A DNA stretch of 64,000 bases from Streptomyces griseus (GTDB taxonomy: Bacteria > Actinomycetota > Actinomycetes > Streptomycetales > Streptomycetaceae), in assembly GCF_900460065.1 (NCBI RefSeq), contig NZ_UAVD01000028.1, positions 124,001-188,000 on the forward strand. The letters are read 5' to 3'. The notes under the pieces are model-generated. The model saw only the letters and a program-made list of their open reading frames with translations. It was not told the origin of the DNA and made no database searches. Both the position numbers and the translations under genes were made by a program. The stretch's first letter is position 1. Every line of letters starts with the position of its first letter. Shown in pieces: positions 50,183 through 60,633 of the stretch.

Positions 50183-51277
50183 TCAGCCGCAGCCGCAGCT
50201 CGCGCGGCGGGTCACGGAGACCGGCAGCTCCAGGGAGACCGGGGCGCGGCCCGGGTCCGCCAGGCGCTGCACCAGCAGCTCCACCGCCTGCTCGCCCAGC
50301 TGCCGGATCGGCTGCCGGACGGTCGTCAGGGGCGGGCGGACGATCCGGCTCAGCGGGATCCCGTCGAAGCCGGTCACGGCGATGTCCTCGGGCACCCGCA
50401 CCCCGCGCCGCTCCAGCGCCTGGAGCGCGCCGACCGCCATCTGGTCGTTGGCGAACAGCATCGCCTCCGGGCGCTCCACCCCCGTACCCTCCGACCGGTC
50501 CAGCAGGGTGCCCGCCGCCAGCGCGCCCTCGGCCTGCGTCATCATCCCGGCGCGCAGCTCCGGCCGGGAGGGCACCGGCAGACCCGCGTCCCGGCACCCC
50601 TCCTGGAAGCCCCGGAACCGGGCCTCGGCGTCCGGTGAGTTCTCCTCGCTGCCGATGAACGCCAGCCTGCGCAGCCCGTGGTCCTCGATGAGGTGGCGGG
50701 TCAGCTCCCGTTCGCCCTCGGTGTTGGCCACCACGATGTGGTCCAGGTGGTCGATCTCGCGCGGCCCGGCGAGCATCACCACGGGCAGCCGGCGCGATAT
50801 CACCTCCAGGTCCTCGGTCGGCACGGTCCGCGCCAGGACGGCGAACCCGTCGACCCGGCCCGCGACCTTCGCCACCAGGCTCTCCGGGCCGCCGTCCAGC
50901 GAGGCGGCGATCAGCAGGGCGTAGCCGTGCCGCCGGGCGGCCCGTTCCATGCCCCGGATGATCTGGTCGGAGTAGAGCATCACGGCCTGGTCGTCGTCCG
51001 CGTCGCTCGCCGCGGCGGCGGTCTCGGCGTCCGGGTCCGCGTAGTCCGGGAAGCAGAGCCCGAGCACGCCGGTGGTCCGGCTGGCCAGGCCCCGGGCGCT
51101 GCCGGACGGCACGTACCCCAGCTCGCGGGCCGCCTCCATGACCTTCTCGCGGGTCTGGGCGCGTACGGAATCGGGGTTCCGGTAGACCCGGGAGACCGTG
51201 GCAATGGAGACGCCCGACCGCTCGGCGACGTCGTACACCGTGGGGGCGCTCACTCGACCGACCGTCCGCTTCTTCAT
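50183..51277 (-). CDS. LacI family transcriptional regulator
   Basis: A 364-aa regulator. The HTH (about 10-57) is PTVYDVAERSGVSIATVSRV and the hinge helix SGSARGLASR. The periplasmic-binding-like effector domain contains GRVDGFAVLARTVPTEDLE and PEDIAVTGFDGIPLSRIVRP. The C-terminus RRASCGCG is Cys-rich. The start is taken at 51277 because the HTH begins soon after; a GTG at 51346 is in frame. A LacI-type operator at 51354-51369 lies just upstream and closely matches the one at the sugar importer, so this protein probably represses both. It is not CebR-like in its HTH as far as I recall. Confidence 0.93.
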   Translation of the reverse strand: MKKRTVGRVSAPTVYDVAERSGVSIATVSRVYRNPDSVRAQTREKVMEAARELGYVPSGSARGLASRTTGVLGLCFPDYADPDAETAAAASDADDDQAVMLYSDQIIRGMERAARRHGYALLIAASLDGGPESLVAKVAGRVDGFAVLARTVPTEDLEVISRRLPVVMLAGPREIDHLDHIVVANTEGERELTRHLIEDHGLRRLAFIGSEENSPDAEARFRGFQEGCRDAGLPVPSRPELRAGMMTQAEGALAAGTLLDRSEGTGVERPEAMLFANDQMAVGALQALERRGVRVPEDIAVTGFDGIPLSRIVRPPLTTVRQPIRQLGEQAVELLVQRLADPGRAPVSLELPVSVTRRASCGCG

Positions 51278-51353
51278 CCGTAGCGCCGCGCCTGGCGCGT
51301 GTGCTGGTACCGGGCCGGCGGCCTGCTCGCCTGCCGATGCGATCACGAGGCCC

Positions 51354-51369
51354 GTGAAAGCGCATTCAC
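51354..51369. promoter_or_regulatory. LacI-type operator upstream of the LacI gene
   Basis: GTGAAAGCGCATTCAC is a 16-bp near-palindrome. Its core TGAAAGCGCATTCA differs from the importer site TGTAAGCGCATACA at only two symmetric positions. It is 77 bp before the chosen LacI start (8 bp before the alternative GTG), fitting autoregulation. Confidence 0.75.
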
Positions 51370-51490
51370 CCTAGATCGTGGGCCGCGGGGGGAGCAAGGC
51401 CGCCCGGAGCCGCGCCGGGGGCCCCGCACCCCGCGGAAGTGAAACGTTCCTCCGGCCGGGTGAGCTTGCGCCCGCCGCCCGCCGTGTCTG

Positions 51491-51516
51491 CGCCCCCTCG
51501 CGCGAGGGGGCGTTTT
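51491..51516 (+). terminator. Intrinsic terminator without an upstream gene
   Basis: CGCCCCCTCG-CG-CGAGGGGGCG (51491-51512) is a perfect 10-bp stem whose two central bases are also complementary, followed by TTTT. It has the features of a plus-strand terminator, but no plus-strand gene precedes it after 50091, and the LacI gene runs the other way. It may end a small RNA starting after 51370 or attenuate the binding-protein gene downstream. The rest of 51278-51623 shows no gene. Confidence 0.6.
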
Positions 51517-51623
51517 CAGTGGGCGGAAGGAATCAGTGTGATCAACAGTAAATGCCACCACATACGCACTATCCGGTCCATTCCGGTACGGGGTGGTCCG
51601 GGCCGGCCCCGGAGGTATCAGCC

Positions 51624-54092
51624 ATGTCCCACGTCGGCGTCCCGCGCGGGACGGTCCGAAAGCGCCGATCGCTCGCGCTCCTCACGACGGGGGTGCTCAC
51701 GATCCCGGTGCTGGCCGGCTGCACCTCCGGCAGCGAGGAGACCTCCCGGGGCGTGCCCCAGGACATCGCACCCGCCGCCCGCCAGGCGGTCACCGACGGG
51801 TCCACGGTGAACTGGGCGGTCGACGCGCTGCCCGCCACCTTCAACGCCTTCCAGGCGGACGCGGACAGCGCCACCACCCGGATCACCGGAGCCCTGCTCC
51901 CGACGCTCTTCCCGATGGACAAGTCCGGGCAGCCGAAGCTCAACCCGGACTACCTGGAGTCCGCCGAGATCATCGAGCGCGAGCCGAAGCAGGTCGTGCT
52001 CTACAAGCTCAACCAGCAGGCGGTGTGGAGCGACGGACGGGAGATCGGGGCCCCCGACTTCGTCGCCCAGTGGCGGGCGCTCCGGGGCAAGGACTCCGCG
52101 TTCTGGACCGCCCGCAACTCCGGTTACGAGCGGATCGAGAAGATCGAGCGGGGCGCGGACGACCTCCAGGTGCGGGTCACGTTCGCCAAGCCGTACGCGG
52201 ACTGGCGCTCGCTGTTCTCGCCGCTCTACCCGAAGGAGGTCACCGGCTCGCCGGACGCCTTCAACGACGGGGCGCGCGCCACCCTGAAGAACACCGCCGG
52301 GCCCTTCGTCCTGCGCGGCGTCAGCAAGTCCGAGGGCACCGTCACGCTGGCCCGCAACCCGCGCTGGTGGGGGGAGAAGGCCAAGCTGGACACCCTCGTC
52401 TTCCGCGCGGTCGCCGCGAAGGACCGTACGCGGGCGCTCGCCGACGGCACGGTGGACGTCGCCGACATCGACGCCGCCACCGCCGACCGCATCACCCTCG
52501 CCCGCCGCGACCGGGGCGGCAACGGCCAGCCGCTCGCCCACGGCCCGGGTTCCACGACCACGCCCGCCGCGGCCCTGCGCTCCTGGGCCCTGGCGCACGG
52601 GTCCGACGAGGAGGCCGCCGAGATCGCGCAGGCCGCCCGGGAGAAGAACCGCAAGGCCGTCGTCGCGTACACCGCCGAGCAGAAGGCCCTGCGCGACTTC
52701 GCGGTCCGCAAGTCCCTGGAACCCGCCTACACCCAGCTCGCGCTGAACGGCGAGTCCGGCCCCCTCGCCGACGACCGGGTCCGGCGGGCGGTGGCCCGCG
52801 CCCTGGACCGCGAGGAGCTGGCCCGGACGGTCCTGGGGCCGCTGGGCCTTCCGGCGAAGCCGCTCGGCAGCCACCTCGCCCTCGCGGGCCAGCCCGGCTA
52901 CAAGGACGGCAGCGGGGCGCTCGGCGACCAGAACACCGAGGAGGCGCAGGCCCTGCTGGCGGACGCCGGCTGGACGCGGGGCGGCGCGGCCGAGCCGCCC
53001 AAGGACACCAAGGCGGGCAGCGAAGCGGAGAAGAAGGGCGACCGGGGCGGCGCCGAGGGCGCGGAGAAGAAGCCCTCCGAGGGCGCGACGGGCGAGAAGG
53101 CCGGACAGAGCTCCGAGGAGAAGGCCGAGAAGACGGACGAGGAGGAGAAGGCCGGGAAGGCCGGGAGCACCGAGAAGGCGGAGGAGGAGGAGAGCGACAC
53201 GAAGGAGGCGGAGGGCGAGAAGGCCGACCGGGCCTCCGAGGACAGCGCCGCCTCCCGTGACGAGGGCCTCTACATCGTCGGCCAGGACAACAAGCCCGGC
53301 GCCCACGCCCCGGCGCAGGCCGCCTCCACCGGCGGCGCCGCCGCCATCCACGTCCTGGCCCCCGGCCGGGCCGCCGCCGCCCAGAGCGCCGCCCTGCGCC
53401 GTCAGGCCGGCGCCCTCGGCGAGGACGGCGCCGTCGCGGCCCAGGACAAGCGGCCCGGGGGAGCCGCCGGGGCGTACGCGCCCGTCGGCACCGCCGCCCC
53501 GGCGCCCGCCGCCGCCAAGGGACAGCTCGGCAAGGACGGCAAGGCGCTGACCCTGCGCTTCGTCCTCCCCTCCGGGCCCGGCTCCCAGTCGCTGCGCAGC
53601 GTCGGCGACAAGATCGCGGTGATGCTGGAGAAGATCGGCATCGGCACGGAGATCATCAAGGTCCCCGACGAGAGCTACTTCAAGGACCACGTCGCCTCCG
53701 GCGCGTACGACCTGGCGCTCTACTCGTGGCCCGCGACCGCCTACCCGGCCACCGACGGGCGCCCGATCTACGCCAAGCCGGAGCCCGCCACCGACGGGTC
53801 GCTCCTCGTGGAGCAGAACTACACCCGGGTCGGCACCGACCACATCGACCAGCTGTTCGACCAGGCGGCCGCCGAACTCGACGAGAAGGCGGCGCGGGAG
53901 CTGATGAAGCAGGCGGACGCCCGGATCTGGGCCGCCGCCGGATCGATCCCCCTCTTCCAGCGGCCGCAACTGGTCGCGGTCGACAAGAAGCTCGCCAACG
54001 TCGGGGCGTTCGGTTTCGCGGCCCCCCGGTACCAGGACATCGGGTTCAAGAACCGGCAAGCGGCAGGTTCCCCCGCAGACCGCAAGAAGTAG
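51624..54092 (+). CDS. ABC oligopeptide-binding lipoprotein with a charged insertion
   Basis: An 822-aa lipoprotein with a basic signal (RKRRSLALLTTGVLTIPVL) and lipobox LAGC. A family 5 (peptide/nickel) binding-protein fold follows (TVNWAVDALPATFNAFQADA, DLQVRVTFAKPYADWRSLFS, PLADDRVRRAVARALDREEL). At about 455-635 the fold is interrupted by an insertion: first a Glu/Lys/Gly-rich stretch, then an Ala-rich one. The fold resumes at LTLRFVLPSGPGSQSL. GGAGG precedes the ATG. Typical family members have 500-600 residues. No permease is adjacent. It sits 377 bp upstream of typA. Confidence 0.9.
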   Translation: MSHVGVPRGTVRKRRSLALLTTGVLTIPVLAGCTSGSEETSRGVPQDIAPAARQAVTDGSTVNWAVDALPATFNAFQADADSATTRITGALLPTLFPMDKSGQPKLNPDYLESAEIIEREPKQVVLYKLNQQAVWSDGREIGAPDFVAQWRALRGKDSAFWTARNSGYERIEKIERGADDLQVRVTFAKPYADWRSLFSPLYPKEVTGSPDAFNDGARATLKNTAGPFVLRGVSKSEGTVTLARNPRWWGEKAKLDTLVFRAVAAKDRTRALADGTVDVADIDAATADRITLARRDRGGNGQPLAHGPGSTTTPAAALRSWALAHGSDEEAAEIAQAAREKNRKAVVAYTAEQKALRDFAVRKSLEPAYTQLALNGESGPLADDRVRRAVARALDREELARTVLGPLGLPAKPLGSHLALAGQPGYKDGSGALGDQNTEEAQALLADAGWTRGGAAEPPKDTKAGSEAEKKGDRGGAEGAEKKPSEGATGEKAGQSSEEKAEKTDEEEKAGKAGSTEKAEEEESDTKEAEGEKADRASEDSAASRDEGLYIVGQDNKPGAHAPAQAASTGGAAAIHVLAPGRAAAAQSAALRRQAGALGEDGAVAAQDKRPGGAAGAYAPVGTAAPAPAAAKGQLGKDGKALTLRFVLPSGPGSQSLRSVGDKIAVMLEKIGIGTEIIKVPDESYFKDHVASGAYDLALYSWPATAYPATDGRPIYAKPEPATDGSLLVEQNYTRVGTDHIDQLFDQAAAELDEKAARELMKQADARIWAAAGSIPLFQRPQLVAVDKKLANVGAFGFAAPRYQDIGFKNRQAAGSPADRKK

Positions 54093-54142
54093 CGGGGAAC
54101 CGCCACAGGGCCCCGCCGCCAAGCTCAGATGCACCTCAAAAC

Positions 54143-54173
54143 CCTTGCCCGCCGGTTCGCCCGGCGGGCAGGG
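54143..54173 (+). terminator. Terminator after the peptide-binding lipoprotein
   Basis: GCCCGCCGG (54147-54155) and CCGGCGGGC (54161-54169) form a 9-bp stem with a 5-nt loop, extended outward by four more pairs. It begins about 50 bp after the stop codon and is followed by GGTTTC. Confidence 0.7.
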
Positions 54174-54282
54174 TGGTTTCTGCCCTGACCCGGGCCGTTC
54201 ATCGCGTCACCGCTCCTCACCCCCCACACGCTCCACCACCGCTCCGCCTGAATCCGGCCACCCAAAATGGCCCGGCAGTTCC

Positions 54283-54311
54283 TTGACAGCGGCTGAATAT
54301 CGCCTGAATCA
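54283..54311 (+). promoter_or_regulatory. Possible sigma-HrdB-type promoter of typA
   Basis: A consensus TTGACA -35 box at 54283-54288 is followed after 17 bp by GAATCA, a poor -10. It is 159 bp upstream of the typA start. The rest of 54093-54469 holds only the preceding terminator. Confidence 0.4.
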
Positions 54312-54469
54312 CACGGGAAGACCGCGTCCGCGGATCGGTCCGGGAAGCCCGGTGGGCCCCGGGCCCGTACGATGGGACGAGCCGTGGCGTGCCGCCCGGC
54401 GGGCGTACGAGGACTCGAAGACCGACTGAGACGCCTGATCCCACGATCCGAGAGAAGCGCAAGCCACCC

Positions 54470-56344
<1,875 letters not shown>

Positions 56345-56429
56345 CACCCCGCCCGAGCGGACGGCCGGCGCACCCCTCCCGGGGTCGGCGCCGGTCCCGT
56401 ACGGCTGACACGTGGCCCCCTGGGCCGTG

Positions 56430-56470
56430 AGGACCGCCCGGACGCCCCCCAAGGGCTTCCGGGCGGTCCT
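56430..56470 (+). terminator. Hairpin after typA
   Basis: AGGACCGCCCGGA (56430-56442) and TCCGGGCGGTCCT (56458-56470) form a perfect 13-bp stem with a 15-nt loop, 86 bp after the typA stop. No U tract follows. Confidence 0.65.
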
Positions 56471-56614
56471 GTGTGCCCGGCGGGGCGGCTCGAGAGCCCG
56501 GCGCCCCGGACGCCCGCCGGGCCCCGACCTGCGCCGGAGCGGAAGACTCCGGATGGGGAGGCGCCCGGAGCCCTCCCGGGTCCGTCCGACGGCCCGTCAG
56601 CGCGGCCATTGACA

Positions 56615-56673
56615 GAAGGCCCGGCCCACCACGGACACTGAGGTGGGCCGGGCCTTCGTCAATCTCTTTTTAT
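56615..56673 (+). terminator. Strong intrinsic terminator between typA and the oligopeptide operon
   Basis: Perfect 16-bp arms GAAGGCCCGGCCCACC (56615-56630) and GGTGGGCCGGGCCTTC (56642-56657) are followed by a T-rich run with five T. This is the clearest rho-independent terminator in the window. The rest of the 654-bp gap 56345-56998 holds direct repeats and a promoter candidate, and no gene. Confidence 0.88.
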
Positions 56674-56681
56674 GACCAAGG

Positions 56682-56771
56682 TGTCCGGATATCGGGGGTC
56701 GCTCTCCGGAACATGTGTTAACAGTCCGTTTCGGGCGTGTCTGTCTGGGATCGCTTTGTCCGGATTTCGGG
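56682..56771. repeat. Three direct repeats upstream of the oligopeptide operon
   Basis: TCCGGATATCGGG (56684-56696), TCCGTTTCGGG (56725-56735) and TCCGGATTTCGGG (56759-56771) are directly repeated at about 41- and 34-bp spacing. The outer two match at 14 of 15 positions when extended to TGTCCGGAT.TCGGG. They lie upstream of the promoter candidate and may be regulator binding sites. Confidence 0.55.
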
Positions 56772-56790
56772 CACGCAGAGGGTGCTGATG

Positions 56791-56819
56791 TTGTCAAACC
56801 GAGACCCTTTAAGTGTGGT
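56791..56819 (+). promoter_or_regulatory. Promoter candidate of the oligopeptide ABC operon
   Basis: TTGTCA at 56791-56796 resembles a -35 box; 17 bp later comes TGTGGT, a weak -10. The predicted start would give a leader of about 170 nt. Other promoters in this AT-richer 150-bp stretch are possible. Confidence 0.35.
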
Positions 56820-56998
56820 TTACAGCCCGGCCGTACTCAATAGTTGGCTCCATTGAGCTCGGGTCAATGGGTCACGCACTGTGGGGAGTGCCGACTCACG
56901 AGCACACTCGGGGCACTGAACGATCACCGTCAGGGGTGTCGGTGAATCTCTCCAGTGCCCTTCTTGTAGTCAAAAGTGGACTCATGAGGAGGAAACCC

Positions 56999-58618
56999 AT
57001 GCGCGGTGCCAAGAGCGCCAAGTGGGTCGCGGGAGCGGCCGTCATCGCCCTGGCCGCGACTGCCTGTGGCGGCGGCGACAGCAGCGACGAAGGCAAGAAG
57101 AACACGTCGGGACAGCCCGCCGGTTACGTCTCGATCGACGTCGGCGAGCCCCAGAAGCCTCTGATGCCGGCCGACACGAACGAGAGCAACGGCTCCTACG
57201 TCATCCAGTCGCTGTTCACCCAGCTGCTGGACTTCGACAGCAAGGGCGAGATCGTCCTCACGAACGCCGAGTCCGTCGAGACCGAGGACTCCAAGACGTG
57301 GACCGTCAAGCTCAAGGCCGGCTGGAAGTTCCACAACGGTGAGGCCGTGACCGCGCAGTCGTACATCGACGCGTGGAACTGGTACGCCAACGTCGACAAC
57401 AAGCAGCAGAACGCCTTCTGGTTCTCCGACATCAAGGGCTACGCGGACGTCCACCCCGAGAAGGGTGCGGCCAAGTCCAAGGAGATGTCGGGTCTCAAGG
57501 CCGTGGACGACACCACGTTCACGATCGAGCTGACCGACAAGGTCCCGTACTTCAACTACAAGCTCGGTTACGCGACGTTCGCGCCGCTGCCGAAGGTCTT
57601 CTACGACGACCCGAAGGCGTTCGGCCAGAAGCCGATCGGTAACGGTCCGTACACGTTCGAGAAGTGGACCCACAAGAAGCTCATCCAGGTCAAGGCCTGG
57701 GACGAGTACCAGGGCCCGAACAAGGCTGCCAACAAGGGCATCCAGTTCAAGAACTACTCGACCGTCGAGGCCGCCTACTCGGACGTCCTCTCCGGCAACC
57801 TGGACATGATCCGCCAGGTCGGCCCGCGTGACCTGCCCAAGTACAAGACGGACCTGGGCGACGGCGCGATCGAGCAGCCCTACGCCGCGATCCAGACGCT
57901 GGTCCCGGCCTTCTACACGGACACGTTCAAGGACATCGACCCCAAGGTCCTCCAGGGCCTGTCCATGGGCATCGACCGTGACACGATCACCAAGACCGTG
58001 CTGAACAACACCCGTACCCCCGCGACGAGCTTCACGCCGCCGCAGGTCAAGGGCAACCAGCAGCTCGAGTCGGACTTCCTGAAGTACGACCCGGTCAAGG
58101 CGAAGGCTCTCATCAAGGAGGGCGGCGGTGTTCCCGGCAACAAGTTCTCCATCCAGTACAACGCCGACGGCGGGCACAAGGAGTGGGTGACCGCTGTCTG
58201 CGAGTCCATCCGCAACGCCACCGGGGTCGACTGCGTGGGCGACGCGAAGCCGGACTTCCCGACCGACCTCGAGGCTCGTGACAACAACGAGGTCAAGGGC
58301 ATGTACCGCGGTGGCTGGGTCGCCGACTACCCGGTCAACGTGAACTTCCTCAAGGAGCTCTACCACTCCAAGGCCGAGTCGAACAACGGTCGGTTCGCCG
58401 ACAAGGAGATCGACGAGCTGATGGCCAAGGGCGACAAGGCGGACTCCCTGGAGGAGTCGGTCGCCGCCTACCAGGAGGTCGAGAAGGCGCTCGTCGAGAA
58501 GATGCCGGCGATCCCGCTCTGGTACTACCGCATCAACGGCGGCCACGGCAAGAACGTCGACAACGTCGTTGTCGACTTCCACGGTGACCTCGAACTGACC
58601 GGCGTCACCACCAAGTAA
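56999..58618 (+). CDS. Oligopeptide-binding lipoprotein of a BldK-type ABC transporter
   Basis: A 539-aa lipoprotein with the signal AKWVAGAAVIALAATACGGG (lipobox LAATAC region). The family 5 fold contains WTVKLKAGWKFHNGEAVTAQ, IGNGPYTFEKW and the C-terminal LVEKMPAIPLWYYR. AGGAGG lies six bases before the ATG. It captures peptides for the two permeases and two ATPases downstream. In S. coelicolor the comparable BldK system imports a signal needed for aerial growth, but whether this is the exact counterpart cannot be told. It is closely related to the lipoprotein at 62993. Confidence 0.95.
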   Translation: MRGAKSAKWVAGAAVIALAATACGGGDSSDEGKKNTSGQPAGYVSIDVGEPQKPLMPADTNESNGSYVIQSLFTQLLDFDSKGEIVLTNAESVETEDSKTWTVKLKAGWKFHNGEAVTAQSYIDAWNWYANVDNKQQNAFWFSDIKGYADVHPEKGAAKSKEMSGLKAVDDTTFTIELTDKVPYFNYKLGYATFAPLPKVFYDDPKAFGQKPIGNGPYTFEKWTHKKLIQVKAWDEYQGPNKAANKGIQFKNYSTVEAAYSDVLSGNLDMIRQVGPRDLPKYKTDLGDGAIEQPYAAIQTLVPAFYTDTFKDIDPKVLQGLSMGIDRDTITKTVLNNTRTPATSFTPPQVKGNQQLESDFLKYDPVKAKALIKEGGGVPGNKFSIQYNADGGHKEWVTAVCESIRNATGVDCVGDAKPDFPTDLEARDNNEVKGMYRGGWVADYPVNVNFLKELYHSKAESNNGRFADKEIDELMAKGDKADSLEESVAAYQEVEKALVEKMPAIPLWYYRINGGHGKNVDNVVVDFHGDLELTGVTTK

Positions 58619-58680
58619 CGCCTGCGGGTCATTCCCCAACTGGCCGTCATCCGCCCGTGCTGCCCCTCAGCACGGCCGGA

Positions 58681-58720
58681 GGCGCGGGGGTCGCCTCTGC
58701 GAAGAGGTGGCCCCCGCGCC
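58681..58720 (+). terminator. Stem-loop between binding-protein and permease genes
   Basis: GGCGCGGGGG (58681-58690) pairs with CCCCCGCGCC (58711-58720), and an inner CCTCT/AGAGG stem caps it. Such intercistronic hairpins commonly protect the binding-protein mRNA or attenuate the downstream genes, so the lipoprotein is made in excess. Confidence 0.75.
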
Positions 58721-58746
58721 GCAGTTATCCCCACACGGAGGCACCC

Positions 58747-59676
58747 ATGGGGCGCTATGTCGCACGACGACTGCTCCAGATGATCCCGGTCTTCCTCGGG
58801 TCGACCCTGCTGGTCTTCCTGATGATGTACGCACTGCCCGGCGACCCCGTCAGAGCACTTGCCGGTGAACAGCACGTGGACGCGGCGCAGATCGCGTCCA
58901 TGAAGGCAGATCTGGGCCTGGACCAGCCGATCTGGCAGCAGTACCTGAACTACCTGGGCAATCTTTTCCAGGGCGACCTCGGCAACCAGATCGGAACGCA
59001 GCGTCCGGTCGCCGAAGTCATCTCCGACGCCTACCCGATCACCGTCAGACTGGCGATCTTCGCCTTCGTCTTCACGGTCGTCGCCGGGATCTCGCTCGGC
59101 ATCGTCGCCGGCCTCAAGGCCGAGTCCCTCCGGGACCGCGGTCTGCTCGGTCTGACGCTGGTGCTGATCTCCATGCCGTCCTTCGTGCTGGGCTTCCTCG
59201 TTCAGTACTTCTTCGCGTTCCAGCTCGGCATCGCCAAGCCGAACGTGAGTCTCGAACCGACCAACACCGAGTTGATCATGCCGGCCATCGTGCTGGCATC
59301 GCTGTCGCTCGCGTACGTCGCCCGCCTCACCCGTACCTCGGTCGCCGAGAACATGCGCGCCGACTACATGCGTACGGCTGTCGCCAAGGGCCTGCCGCGC
59401 CGCCGCGTCATCGGCGTGCACCTGATGCGCAACTCGCTCATCCCGGTCGTGACCTTCCTCGGCACCGACATCGGCGCCCTGATGGGCGGCGCGATCGTGA
59501 CCGAGGGCATCTTCAACATCAAGGGCGTCGGATCGCTCGTCTTCGAGGCTCTGGGCAAGCGTGAGGGTGCCACCGTCGTCGGCGTCGTGACGCTGCTCGT
59601 CGTCGTCTATCTCATCTGCAGCCTGCTCGTCGACCTGCTCTACGCGGTCCTGGACCCGAGGATCCGGTATGCCTGA
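58747..59676 (+). CDS. Oligopeptide ABC transporter permease (DppB/OppB-like)
   Basis: A 309-aa inner-membrane permease. The N-terminal helix (RRLLQMIPVFLGSTLLVFLM) is followed by a large external loop and five helices, with the EAA-type loop YMRTAVAKGLPRRRVIGVH. GGAGG precedes the ATG. The stop overlaps the next gene by 8 nt. Confidence 0.96.
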   Translation: MGRYVARRLLQMIPVFLGSTLLVFLMMYALPGDPVRALAGEQHVDAAQIASMKADLGLDQPIWQQYLNYLGNLFQGDLGNQIGTQRPVAEVISDAYPITVRLAIFAFVFTVVAGISLGIVAGLKAESLRDRGLLGLTLVLISMPSFVLGFLVQYFFAFQLGIAKPNVSLEPTNTELIMPAIVLASLSLAYVARLTRTSVAENMRADYMRTAVAKGLPRRRVIGVHLMRNSLIPVVTFLGTDIGALMGGAIVTEGIFNIKGVGSLVFEALGKREGATVVGVVTLLVVVYLICSLLVDLLYAVLDPRIRYA

Positions 59677-60622
59677 CACCACCGCACTCAAGAGCACCGA
59701 CGCTTCGGCCACCGCTGTCGACGCGCCGCCCGCCACGGACACCGGTCCGGCGCCCGGCAAGCCGCGCAGCCTCTGGTCGGACGCCTGGCACGACCTGCGG
59801 CGCAACCCGCTCTTCATCGTCTCGATGGTGCTGATCCTGCTGCTCGCCGTGATGTCGATCTTCCCGGGGCTGTTCACCAGCGCCTCGCCGAGGGAAGCCA
59901 ACCTGGCCGAGCACTACCTCCAGCACCCGAACTGGGGCCACTTCTTCGCCCCCGACTGGCTCGGCTACGACGGTCAGGGACGCTCGATCTACGCGCGTCT
60001 CGTGTACGGCGCCCGCGCCTCGATCACCGTCGGCGTCGTGGTGACCCTCGCGGTCACCATCACGGGTCTGATCATCGGCATGCTCGCCGGTTACTTCGGC
60101 GGCTGGATCGACACGATCCTGTCGCGCATCACCGACGTCTTCTTCGGCGTCCCCTTCATCGTCGGCGCCATGGTCATCCTGACCAGCTTCGAGAAGCGCT
60201 CGGTGTGGGTCGTGATCCTCTCGCTGGCCTTCCTCGGCTGGACGTCGATCGCCCGTGTCGCCCGCGGCTCGGTCATCACGATCAAGCAGTCCGACTACGT
60301 GGTCGCCGCCAAGGCGCTCGGCGCCTCCACCACCCGGATCCTGACGCGGCACATCCTGCCGAACGCCATCGCTCCGGTGATCGTGGTCGCCACCATCGCG
60401 CTCGGCGGTTACATCGCCGCCGAGGCCACCCTGTCGTTCCTCGGCATCGGCCTCGCCGAGCCGACGGTCTCGTGGGGCATCGATGTGTCCGCTGCGAAGG
60501 ACCAGCTCCGCAACGCGCCGTACGTCCTGGTCATCCCCTCGGTGATGGTCTCGATCACGGTGCTGTCCTTCCTGATGTTCGGCGATGCGGTCCGCAACGC
60601 CCTCGACCCCAAGATGCGCTGA
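59669..60622 (+). CDS. Oligopeptide ABC transporter permease (DppC/OppC-like)
   Basis: A 317-aa permease with a cytoplasmic Ala/Pro-rich N-terminus and six helices. The OppC-type N-terminal segment is AWHDLRRNPLFIVSMVLILL, and the EAA loop is YVVAAKALGASTTRILTRHI. The start overlaps the preceding gene by 8 nt (coupled translation). It pairs with the DppB-like subunit to form the channel. Confidence 0.96.
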   Translation: MPDTTALKSTDASATAVDAPPATDTGPAPGKPRSLWSDAWHDLRRNPLFIVSMVLILLLAVMSIFPGLFTSASPREANLAEHYLQHPNWGHFFAPDWLGYDGQGRSIYARLVYGARASITVGVVVTLAVTITGLIIGMLAGYFGGWIDTILSRITDVFFGVPFIVGAMVILTSFEKRSVWVVILSLAFLGWTSIARVARGSVITIKQSDYVVAAKALGASTTRILTRHILPNAIAPVIVVATIALGGYIAAEATLSFLGIGLAEPTVSWGIDVSAAKDQLRNAPYVLVIPSVMVSITVLSFLMFGDAVRNALDPKMR

Positions 60623-60633
60623 GGGAGGCGTTC

